A stretch of DNA of 64,000 nucleotides from Thermasporomyces composti (GTDB lineage: Bacteria > Actinomycetota > Actinomycetes > Propionibacteriales > Actinopolymorphaceae). Of the stretch, positions 53,158 through 60,461 are shown piece after piece; the stretch's first letter is position 1; each line of letters starts with the position of its first letter. Below the pieces are notes generated by a model. The model ran no database searches. It saw nothing but the letters and a program-made list of their open reading frames with translations, and was not told the DNA's origin. The position numbers and the translations under genes are program-made. The DNA lies in assembly GCF_003386795.1 (NCBI RefSeq), contig NZ_QTUC01000001.1, positions 1 through 64,000 on the forward strand, in the 5' to 3' direction.

Positions 53158-53514
53158 ATGACGACGCACCGCCCGCGGGCCGGCGATCCACCGGGGCACT
53201 CGCCCGGCGTCGAGCTGGCTGGGAGTCATCGCCCACTCGACGCCGTCGCGCATCGCGAGGCCGTGGTCGAGCGGCTGCGTCACGAGGCCGCCGACGACAT
53301 GCGACGGTGGCCCGACCCTCATGAGCGCCACGACCAGTGGGCGGCCCGCACGTTCGGGGCGACGGTGCCACCAGCCGAGGCCTACGAGTTCTGGTTGCGC
53401 ATCGCTGGTGTCCCAGAGGAACACCTCCACGACGAGGCGAAACGTCTCGCCGAGGAGGTGGCCCGACGCCGTGAGACAGTACTCGGCAAGGTCAGCTGGT
53501 CGACGCGACAGTGA
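53158..53514 (+). CDS. Small protein upstream of a PIN-like gene, unknown
   Basis: Protein of 118 aa that I do not recognise. It is charged and mainly helical: HREAVVERLRHEAADDMRRWPDPHERHDQWAARTF, then PPAEAYEFWLRIAGVPEEHLHDEAKRLAEEVARRRETVLG. It has no membrane segment, signal or obvious DNA-binding fold. Probably leaderless (TATGCT 7 bases upstream). The stop overlaps the start of the PIN-like gene (GTGA), the arrangement of antitoxin and toxin genes, so it may be an antitoxin. Confidence 0.7.
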   Translation: MTTHRPRAGDPPGHSPGVELAGSHRPLDAVAHREAVVERLRHEAADDMRRWPDPHERHDQWAARTFGATVPPAEAYEFWLRIAGVPEEHLHDEAKRLAEEVARRRETVLGKVSWSTRQ

Positions 53515-53927
53515 GCGGGCACCTCGACATCCCACCGCCCGCCGGATGGGTCCTCGACATCGCTCCCGTCTTGGACATCGCCGACGGCCTGGTCATGGCG
53601 GAGGCTCTCATCGCCACCGCGAGGTCGCGCGCTCTCACCCTGCTCGTTCCCGACACCGTGCTCCTCGCGGCCTACGACCAGCGCCAGGAGCCCAGCGCGA
53701 TCGAGCGGCTCCGCGGGCTCACCTACGACCACGACGTGTGGCTGCTGTCGTCGCTCACCGACATCCCCACCGAACAGCTGGATCGGCTCGTCGAGGCCAC
53801 CGGTGACGTCTCCGCCGCGCACGCCGCCTACCTGGGTCACCAGCGGTGCTGGCCGGTGCTCACCGACCGTCCCGACGTCTTGCGGCGCGCCCACGCCGAC
53901 CTTCGATTGATCCCCCTCAGCGCCTGA
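53511..53927 (+). CDS. PIN-domain-like protein
   Basis: Protein of 138 aa. The N-terminal GWVLDIAPVLDIADG resembles the first strand and Asp of PIN nucleases. LLVPDTVLLAAYD follows, and the end AAHAAYLGHQRCWPVLTDRPDVLRRAHADLRLIPL has the layout of the last PIN helices and strand. Not all four acidic ligands can be placed: the position usually holding an Asp before AAxA is AAHAAYL here. So it is a divergent or degenerate PIN protein, possibly a toxin with the preceding gene as antitoxin. Confidence 0.65.
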   Translation: MSGHLDIPPPAGWVLDIAPVLDIADGLVMAEALIATARSRALTLLVPDTVLLAAYDQRQEPSAIERLRGLTYDHDVWLLSSLTDIPTEQLDRLVEATGDVSAAHAAYLGHQRCWPVLTDRPDVLRRAHADLRLIPLSA

Positions 53928-54206
53928 CCAGCGTGGCGCGGCTCGCTCAGGCCGCGGACGAGAGCCGCAACCGCTCCACGCGTCGGACGAGAATCTCGCT
54001 TCCTCCCCCCAGCCCGGACGGCTAGGATGCTCGGTCCGCCCTGCGAGCGGTACCCGCACCGAGCGAACCTGACAATCCCACCTGCCGGTGGTTCACAGCG
54101 TCATTCGCGGCCCCGTGCCGCCCCACCCCCGGCCCTTCTGGGCTTGGGGGCCAACGCACGTCTGCCCTCGCCGTCCTCGGCGGTCCGACGAGAGGAGTCC
54201 CACCCC

Positions 54207-55007
54207 ATGAGGGTCTACGCGGCGATCGCGTGGCGGACCTTCCGCCGCTACGCCAGCTACCGCGCTGCGACCGCCGCTGGCGTCTTCACCAACAGCGTCT
54301 TCGGCCTGATCCTGGCGTTCACCTACATCGCCTTGTGGGAGGCGCGACCTCAGCTCGGCGGATACGACGTCGACGACGCCGTGACCTACGTCTGGCTCGG
54401 TCAGTCGCTGGGCATGGTGGGCGCGCTGTGGGGCGGCGGCTTCCGTGAGGAGCTGGCCGAGCGCATCCGGACCGGTGACATCGCCGTCGATCTGTACCGT
54501 CCGGTCGACCTGCAGGCGTGGTGGCTGGCCAGCGACCTCGGTCGGGCTGGCTTCCACCTCCTCGCCCGCGGCATCCCGCCCACGCTGGTCGGCTCGCTGC
54601 TGTTCGACCTGTCACTGCCGACGAACCCCCTGACGTGGGCCGCGTTTCTCCTGGCGGTTCTCCTCGGGGCGATCGTGAGCTTCTCGATCAACTATCTCTT
54701 TACACTCGCCGGCTTCTGGTTGCTCGACGCCCGCGGCGTCCTCCAGCTCGCCGGCATCCTCGCCCTGTTCTTCTCCGGCATGCTGCTGCCGCTCAACATC
54801 TTCCCCGGCTGGCTGGGCGACCTCGCCAACGTGCTGCCCTGGTCCTCGATCCTCCAGCTTCCCGCCGATGTCTTCCTGGGCACGTACCAAGGGCGAGAGC
54901 TGCTCGGGGTCTTCGGGTTCCAAGCTGCCTGGGCGTCGGCGCTGTGGATCGCGGGCAGGTTCGTCACCGCGCTCGCCACGAGGAAAGTGGTGGTGCAAGG
55001 TGGCTGA
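54207..55007 (+). CDS. ABC-2 type transporter permease (first)
   Basis: Integral membrane protein of 266 aa with about six helices, of the ABC-2 (DUF990-like) class. It opens MRVYAAIAWRTFRRYASYRAATAAGVFTNSVFG and includes the GDIAVDLYRPVDLQAWWLASDLGRA loop seen in this group. Start ATG 54207 follows GAGAGGAG. The gene overlaps the second permease by 8 bases; the two permeases and the ATPase form a complete exporter. TAGGAT at 54023-54028 is a possible -10 for the operon. Confidence 0.85.
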   Translation: MRVYAAIAWRTFRRYASYRAATAAGVFTNSVFGLILAFTYIALWEARPQLGGYDVDDAVTYVWLGQSLGMVGALWGGGFREELAERIRTGDIAVDLYRPVDLQAWWLASDLGRAGFHLLARGIPPTLVGSLLFDLSLPTNPLTWAAFLLAVLLGAIVSFSINYLFTLAGFWLLDARGVLQLAGILALFFSGMLLPLNIFPGWLGDLANVLPWSSILQLPADVFLGTYQGRELLGVFGFQAAWASALWIAGRFVTALATRKVVVQGG

Positions 55008-55803
55008 CGCGCTGCGGGCGTACGTCTGGATCGTCGGGATGTGGATTCGCGCGACGATGACGTACCGCGCCTCGTTCGTCATGCTCGCCGCCGGACAGTT
55101 CGCCGTCACCGGCTGCGACTTCGTGGCGATCTTCATCATGTTCGCCCACACGGAGCAACTCGGCGGGTTTCGCCTACCAGAAGTCGCCTTCCTGTACGCG
55201 ACGTCCGGGTGTGCGCTGGGGTTGGCCGACCTGTTGGTGGGCAATGTCGAACGGCTCGGTCGGCGGATTCGTGACGGCTCCTTCGACGTCATGCTGGTTC
55301 GCCCGGTCTCGGCGTTCGTCCAAGCCGCGGCCGACGACTTCGCACTGCGTCGCCTCGGTCGGATCCTGCAGTCGACGGCCGTCCTCACCTGGGCGCTCGT
55401 GGCGCTCGACGTCACCTGGACGTGGGACCGGTTGCTCCTGCTCCCGGTCATGATCGTCAGTGGGACCGTGATCTTCTGCTCGATCTTCGCGCTCGGCGCA
55501 GCGTTCCAGTTCCTGGCGAATGATGCCGCCGAGGTGGCGAACGCCTTCACCTACGGCGGAAACCTCCTCACCCAGTACCCGCCGAGCATCTTCGCCAAGG
55601 ACCTGGTGCGAGCCGCGACGTTCGCGATCCCGCTCGCGTTCGTCAACTGGCTGCCGTCCATGCACATCCTCGACCGGCCTGATCCCCTCGGCCTGCCGAA
55701 AGTGTTCGAGTTCGCCTCGCCCGTCGCCGCGCTGCTCCTCGCGCTGGTCGCGGCGCTGGCGTGGCGCGCAGGGGTCCGTAGCTATCGCAGTACCGGGAGC
55801 TGA
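55000..55803 (+). CDS. ABC-2 type transporter permease (second)
   Basis: Membrane protein of 267 aa, paralogous in layout to the first permease: MWIRATMTYRASFVMLAAGQF at the N terminus and the equivalent RDGSFDVMLVRPVSAFVQ loop. About six helices. The start GTG 55000 lies inside the end of the previous gene. It presumably forms a heterodimeric pore with it. Two bases separate it from the ATPase gene. Confidence 0.85.
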   Translation: MADALRAYVWIVGMWIRATMTYRASFVMLAAGQFAVTGCDFVAIFIMFAHTEQLGGFRLPEVAFLYATSGCALGLADLLVGNVERLGRRIRDGSFDVMLVRPVSAFVQAAADDFALRRLGRILQSTAVLTWALVALDVTWTWDRLLLLPVMIVSGTVIFCSIFALGAAFQFLANDAAEVANAFTYGGNLLTQYPPSIFAKDLVRAATFAIPLAFVNWLPSMHILDRPDPLGLPKVFEFASPVAALLLALVAALAWRAGVRSYRSTGS

Positions 55804-55805
55804 CC

Positions 55806-56834
55806 GTGACCACGATCCCCACCCCGTCCTCGTCAGCAGCGTCCTCCTCCACCGTGGCGTCGTTCGCCGCGTCCGAACCGGTGATCGAGGCCTCCGGCGT
55901 GAGCAAGACCTTCGTCGTCCGCCGCCGGGCGGGGCTGCTGCGACGCGTCAAGGCCGAGGTCCGCGCGGTCACTGACGTGTCGTTCACCATCCGCCGTGGC
56001 GAGATGGTCGGCTACATCGGCCCGAACGGCGCGGGCAAGTCGACCACGATCAAGATGCTCACGGGCATTCTCGTGCCCAGCGCGGGCACCTTGCGCGTCG
56101 CGGGCGTCGAGCCCGCGCGAGAGCGCCTCGCCCTCACCCGACGGATCGGCGTGGTGTTCGGACAGCGCACGACGTTGTGGTGGGACCTGCCCCTGCGCGA
56201 CAGCTTCAGCTTGCTGCGACGCATCTACAAGATCTCCGCGACGCGCTACCGGGAGAACCTCGACCGCTTGGTGGACGCGCTCGACCTCGGATCGCTGCTC
56301 GACGTACCCGTCCGGCAGCTCTCCCTCGGCCAACGGATGCGCGGCGACATCGCCGCCGCCCTCCTCCACGACCCCGAGGTGCTCTACCTCGACGAGCCCA
56401 CCATCGGCTTGGACATCGTGAGCAAGACGAAGGTCCGCGAGTTCCTGCGTGCGCTGAACGCCCAGCAGGGCACGACGGTCTTGCTCACCACCCATGACCT
56501 GACCGACATCGAGCAGCTGTGCTCACGGGTCATGGTCATCGACAAAGGAACGCTCGTGTACGACGGGGACCTCGACGGACTGCGCGAGCACGGAGAGAGC
56601 GAGCGCGTCCTCGTCGTCGACCTCGAACGGCCGCTACCGCCAATCCAGGTTCGTGGCGCGCGTGTCCTTCGCGTCGAGGGACCACGACAGTGGCTCTGCT
56701 TCCCGGCGGCCGCGAGCGCGGCGCCGCTCGTGGCCGCGATCGCCGACCGCTACCCCATCGCCGACCTGTCGATCCAAGAGCCGGCGATCGAGACGGTGAT
56801 CGCGCGGATGTACGCCGAGGGACGGGCGTCCTAA
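55806..56834 (+). CDS. ABC-2 transporter ATP-binding protein
   Basis: ATPase subunit of 342 aa. Walker A GPNGAGKST near residue 77, signature LSLGQRMRGDIAAALL, Walker B VLYLDEPTIGLD and the switch His in LLTTHDLTDIE. After residue about 240 comes a regulatory C-terminal domain. An N-terminal Ser/Ala/Pro tail of about 25 residues precedes the first strand. It powers the two permeases; the exported molecule is unknown, with lipids, drugs and polysaccharides all possible for this family. Confidence 0.92.
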   Translation: MTTIPTPSSSAASSSTVASFAASEPVIEASGVSKTFVVRRRAGLLRRVKAEVRAVTDVSFTIRRGEMVGYIGPNGAGKSTTIKMLTGILVPSAGTLRVAGVEPARERLALTRRIGVVFGQRTTLWWDLPLRDSFSLLRRIYKISATRYRENLDRLVDALDLGSLLDVPVRQLSLGQRMRGDIAAALLHDPEVLYLDEPTIGLDIVSKTKVREFLRALNAQQGTTVLLTTHDLTDIEQLCSRVMVIDKGTLVYDGDLDGLREHGESERVLVVDLERPLPPIQVRGARVLRVEGPRQWLCFPAAASAAPLVAAIADRYPIADLSIQEPAIETVIARMYAEGRAS

Positions 56835-57203
56835 CCGGACCGGGCAGGCGTCACGCGTGGCGAGGCCATCCGCCGTCGGTGCTGGTGGCGGGACGACGAG
56901 CATGACGGCGGACACCGTGATCACCACGAAGAGTAGTTCAGTTACGGAGAGTTCTCCGTCGCTGGTCACGCCCGCCCTCACGGCGAGGCTCCCGAGATGT
57001 CCCAGCTGACGCATCGCCTCCGAACGTCGCAAGGACGAAGCCTCGACAGAACGACGGCGACACCCACCTCCTGGTGACTGCGCGCTGCTGACGAGCGGAT
57101 ACCGAAGGTGACTGTCCGCGTCAATTCTCCCTGGAAAGGGACACAGAACGTGATTTTCCGGTAGTCTCCGCTCGGACTTCGGGGGTCGGGAGGGGAGCCA
57201 GGG
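56835..57203. other. Gene-free stretch upstream of the VWA gene
   Basis: 369 bases with no gene. It holds the palindrome ACGGAGA-GT-TCTCCGT (56944-56959), probably a terminator or binding site, and a promoter near its right end. The stretch is less GC-rich than its neighbours around 56920-56960 and 57120-57165. Confidence 0.5.
57138..57167 (+). promoter_or_regulatory. Promoter of the VWA gene
   Basis: GGGACA (57138-57143; four of six -35 bases), 18 bases, TAGTCT (57162-57167), in an AT-richer stretch 37 bases before the ATG. Confidence 0.4.
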
Positions 57204-58901
57204 ATGCCCGGACGCCACGCCGCAGAAGTTCCGCCGCGATCGCGGCGCCGTCGCGTCATCCTCGCCCTTGTCCTCCTCGTCGCTCTAGTCGTCCCGGCGG
57301 CCGTGTACGCCAGAGATCGAGGGTTCTCCCTCCAGGCGTTGATGGAGCCGGAACCGTGCAGCGGCGAGGTGCGAATCGAGGTGGCCGCGGCACCTGAGAT
57401 CGTCGAGCCGTTGAGAGCGGTCACCGAGCGGATGGCCAAGGAGCGCGTACCGGTCGACGGGCGCTGTGTGATGTTCGACATCACCGCCGCGACCCCGCGG
57501 GAGATCTTCACCCGGCTCTCCAGCGAGGCTGGGGACGTGCCCGACCTGTGGATTCCCGACACCTGGGAATGGGTCTCCCGCACCGGCATTCCTCACGACC
57601 GGCTACTGTCGCTGAGCCCGTCGGTGGCTGCCACGCCGCTCGTCCTGGCCACGACCCAGGCCAAGGCGGAGGAGCTCCGTGACGTCAAGGACTGGCCGAC
57701 CTTGGCCACCGCTGGACGGATGGCCCTCGCCGACGCCGAGCGGTCCGGCCCCGCCCTCAGCGCCCTGCTGGCCATCCGGCGGTCCATCACCGACGACGCC
57801 GAGGCAGCACGCCGCAGGCTCGGCACGATCATCCTGCAGTTGATCAAGGAGCGCGTCGACAGCCTCGAGGTCGAGCTGGACCAGGCCAGGCGGGACGGCC
57901 TCCGCCGCGGAGTCCCCGCCACCGAGCAGCAGGTGGTGGCGTTCCGGAAGGAGCATCCGACCGCCGACGTCGTGCCCGTGGTGCCCAGCGGTGGCACGGT
58001 GCTCCTGGAGTACCCCCTGGTGTCCGTGCTCCACCAGAAGTCCAACCGGGGCCGGATCATCGAGGCGGGGGCCGCCCTCATGCGCTACGTCGACGCCCCC
58101 GCTGGCCGCGCCGCATTCCGCAAGGCCGGCTTCCGTGACTACCGCGATCAGACGCCGCCGGACGCAGCCGGCGCGGTCGGCGAGGTGACCGTGCTGCCGC
58201 CGGTCTCGCTCGATGACGCCGACGACGTGCTGCGGAGCTGGGCCGCGATGAGCCTGGACACTCGACTGCTGACGGTGGTCGACGTCTCCGGGTCCATGGC
58301 GGTGGCCGCCGGTGACCGAAGCCGGATCGAGCTCGCCCGCGACGCGGCCAAGACGGCATTGACCTACTTCCCCGACAAGTCCCAGGTCGGGCTGTGGGAG
58401 TTCGCCGAGAACCGTGATGGTCGCCGGCCGTGGCGTGAGCTGTCGGCCATCAAGCCCTTGACCGCCGAGCACCGTGCCGAGCTCAACAAGAACCTCGACG
58501 CGCTGCCCAGGCGAACCGGGGGAGGCACCGGGCTGTACGACACGTTCCTCGCGGCGTACCGGGTCGCGCAGAACTCCTACGACCCCACCCACGTCAACTC
58601 GTTGGTCTTGCTCACCGACTCCTGCTCGGGTGCCGCCAGGCCGTCGCCTGCCTGTGCCAACGAGGACACGCCCGGGATCTCGCTCAACCAGCTCATCAAC
58701 ACTCTGCAGCTGGAGGCTGACCCAGCTCGGCCGATCGCGGTGATCCTGGTCGGTATCGGTCCGCAGGCCGACATCGCCGCGTTGGAACGCATCGCCAAGG
58801 TCACCAGCGGACGGGCCTACCGGGCCAAGGACCCGCAGGACATGGAGAGCATCATCATCGACTCCCTGCTGCGTCGGCAGTGCGGTGCCGCCTGTGAATG
58901 A
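57204..58901 (+). CDS. Membrane-anchored solute-binding-like protein with VWA domain
   Basis: Protein of 565 aa. An N-terminal helix (RVILALVLLVALVVPAAVYA, residues about 17-37) anchors or exports it. Residues about 55-340 resemble a bacterial extracellular solute-binding fold (VRIEVAAAPEIVEPLRAVTERM, DVPDLWIPDTWEWV). From about 355 a von Willebrand A domain follows with an intact metal-ion adhesion site: Asp360-x-Ser362-x-Ser364 in DVSGSM, then GGGTGLYDT and LLTDSCSG. The fusion suggests an extracytoplasmic protein-protein or ligand-binding role; none is established. A GGGAGGGG run precedes the ATG. Confidence 0.82.
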   Translation: MPGRHAAEVPPRSRRRRVILALVLLVALVVPAAVYARDRGFSLQALMEPEPCSGEVRIEVAAAPEIVEPLRAVTERMAKERVPVDGRCVMFDITAATPREIFTRLSSEAGDVPDLWIPDTWEWVSRTGIPHDRLLSLSPSVAATPLVLATTQAKAEELRDVKDWPTLATAGRMALADAERSGPALSALLAIRRSITDDAEAARRRLGTIILQLIKERVDSLEVELDQARRDGLRRGVPATEQQVVAFRKEHPTADVVPVVPSGGTVLLEYPLVSVLHQKSNRGRIIEAGAALMRYVDAPAGRAAFRKAGFRDYRDQTPPDAAGAVGEVTVLPPVSLDDADDVLRSWAAMSLDTRLLTVVDVSGSMAVAAGDRSRIELARDAAKTALTYFPDKSQVGLWEFAENRDGRRPWRELSAIKPLTAEHRAELNKNLDALPRRTGGGTGLYDTFLAAYRVAQNSYDPTHVNSLVLLTDSCSGAARPSPACANEDTPGISLNQLINTLQLEADPARPIAVILVGIGPQADIAALERIAKVTSGRAYRAKDPQDMESIIIDSLLRRQCGAACE

Positions 58902-58984
58902 TCCGATCTCGCAGCCGGTCGCGTGGTAGGAAGACGGCGGACGCGCCGTCAGAGCGCGGGGCTGGTGGAAGCGAGGCGGGTTTG

Positions 58985-59842
58985 ATGACGCTGTCCGACA
59001 GGCGGCCGAAAAGCACGGCCCGGGTCCGTGTGCGAGAGGTGGACAGCGGCACGGTCCGCCAGCGCGAGGACCTGGTGGCGACCGAGGAGCCGCTCGAGAT
59101 TCGCGTCGCCTGGCCCGGCGCGTCGCCGCGCTCCCTCGTGGTGACGATGCGCACGCCGGGGGCCGACTTCGACCTCGCGGTCGGTTTCCTGGTCTCCGAA
59201 GGGCTCCTCACCCACCCCGACGGCGTGGTCCAGGTCAGGTACTGCACAGACCCGGGCGTCGAGCAGACGTACAACGTCGTGACGGTCGACCTGACTGGTC
59301 CACTGCGTGGGCCGGTGGCGGCTCGGTACGGCGCCGCCTCGGCCGCGTGCGGGATCTGCGGCAAACAGAGCCTCGACGAGCTGGAGCTGTCCGGCCTCCA
59401 CTCGGTCGCGCCGGGCCCGGTGGTCGACCCGGTCACGCTGTGCGCCTTGCCCGACCGGCTTCGGGCAGCCCAGAGCCTGTTCAGCCGAACCGGCGGGCTG
59501 CACGCGGCCGGCGTGTTCACTCCGGAGGGCGAGCTGGTGTGCGCCCGGGAAGACGTGGGCCGACACAACGCGGTCGACAAGCTCATCGGATGGGCGTTCC
59601 TCCGTCGCCGGCTCCCGCTGGCCGGCCACCTCCTCGTCGTCAGCGGACGTGCCGGGTTCGAGATCTGCCAGAAGGCACTGGCCGCTGGCGTGCCCTTCGT
59701 CGCCGCGGTCGGCGCGCCGTCCAGTCTCGCGGTCGACCTGTGCGATCGATTCGGCATGACGTTGGTGGGCTTCCTGCGGGGGGCGCGGTACGTGGTCTAC
59801 ACCCACCCCGATCGCGCCGCCGGCCGCGGCGTCAACCAGTAG
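58985..59842 (+). CDS. fdhD: Formate dehydrogenase accessory sulfurtransferase FdhD
   Basis: FdhD (285 aa) transfers sulfur from the cysteine desulfurase IscS to the molybdenum cofactor of formate dehydrogenase. The catalytic CxxC loop is CGICG with Cys122 and Cys125, matching Cys121/Cys124 of E. coli. Other family blocks: VTMRTPGADFDLAVGFLVSEGL, GGLHAAGVF, EDVGRHNAVDKLIGWA and VSGRAGFEICQKA. ATG 58985 has a GAGGCGGG run upstream; ATG 58898 overlaps the VWA stop and would add an Arg-rich tail. No formate dehydrogenase gene is in the window. Confidence 0.93.
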   Translation: MTLSDRRPKSTARVRVREVDSGTVRQREDLVATEEPLEIRVAWPGASPRSLVVTMRTPGADFDLAVGFLVSEGLLTHPDGVVQVRYCTDPGVEQTYNVVTVDLTGPLRGPVAARYGAASAACGICGKQSLDELELSGLHSVAPGPVVDPVTLCALPDRLRAAQSLFSRTGGLHAAGVFTPEGELVCAREDVGRHNAVDKLIGWAFLRRRLPLAGHLLVVSGRAGFEICQKALAAGVPFVAAVGAPSSLAVDLCDRFGMTLVGFLRGARYVVYTHPDRAAGRGVNQ

Positions 59843-59887
59843 GCCACAGGCGGGTCAGTCGGTGAGCCACAGGCGGGTCAGTCGGTG
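59843..59887. repeat. Tandem 22-bp direct repeat after fdhD
   Basis: Two identical 22-base units (59843-59864 and 59866-59887) separated by one A; each begins GCCACAGGCG and ends CAGTCGGTG. The first copy starts immediately after the fdhD stop. Looks like a recent small duplication. Confidence 0.9.
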
Positions 59888-59920
59888 CGCCCCGGGCGAG
59901 CGGCCACGCGGTCACCGCGG

Positions 59921-60421
59921 TCAGCTGGTGTGGAAACGCAGCTCCCGGCAGGGGTAGTCGACGTCGGGCGGGTAGAGGTCCCGCGCCTCGATAGGCCCGT
60001 CGGCCACCGCCTCCACAACCTGGGGCCAGAACCGGGTCGCGGGTACGTTGGCGTGGTCGTACTCCAGCTGCCAATCACCAGGAAAGCGTCGGAACAGCTT
60101 GGTCGCCGCGCGGCGGCCGATCCCGGCCCGGCGCAGGGCCCGCAGCACGAAGAACTCCGCGAGGTGCAGCAGCCCGTCGTCGAGCTTCCGCACGAGGGCG
60201 AAACCAGCCAGCCGCTCCCCCGCCAGGATGAACAACGGTTCCCGGGCCGGTTCGACGAAGTAGTGGTCGAGGTAGCGATACGGGTACGTGCCGTGCGGGG
60301 AAAGCTCGTAGTTGCGCACCTCACTCAGGTCGTAGCGGTAGAACTGCACGAGGTTGGCGAGCACCGTCTTGTGCCGCTCAGCGACCCGCACCAGCTGGAC
60401 GTGGTCTTCTTCCGTGCTCAT
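59921..60421 (-). CDS. GNAT family acetyltransferase
   Basis: Acetyltransferase-fold protein of 166 aa: VAERHKTVLANLVQFYRYDLSEV at the N terminus, then EPLFILAGERLAGFALVRKL and AEFFVLRALRRAGIGRRAATKLF with the acetyl-CoA-binding RRAGIG loop. Substrate unknown. ATG 60421 is used; an upstream ATG (60484) would overlap the ATPase gene stop. It follows the SbcC-like gene on the same strand with 40 bases between. Confidence 0.87.
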   Translation of the reverse strand: MSTEEDHVQLVRVAERHKTVLANLVQFYRYDLSEVRNYELSPHGTYPYRYLDHYFVEPAREPLFILAGERLAGFALVRKLDDGLLHLAEFFVLRALRRAGIGRRAATKLFRRFPGDWQLEYDHANVPATRFWPQVVEAVADGPIEARDLYPPDVDYPCRELRFHTS

Positions 60422-60461
60422 GTCGGGCGTCAGCTTGCCACACCGTGGGGACCACCATGGC

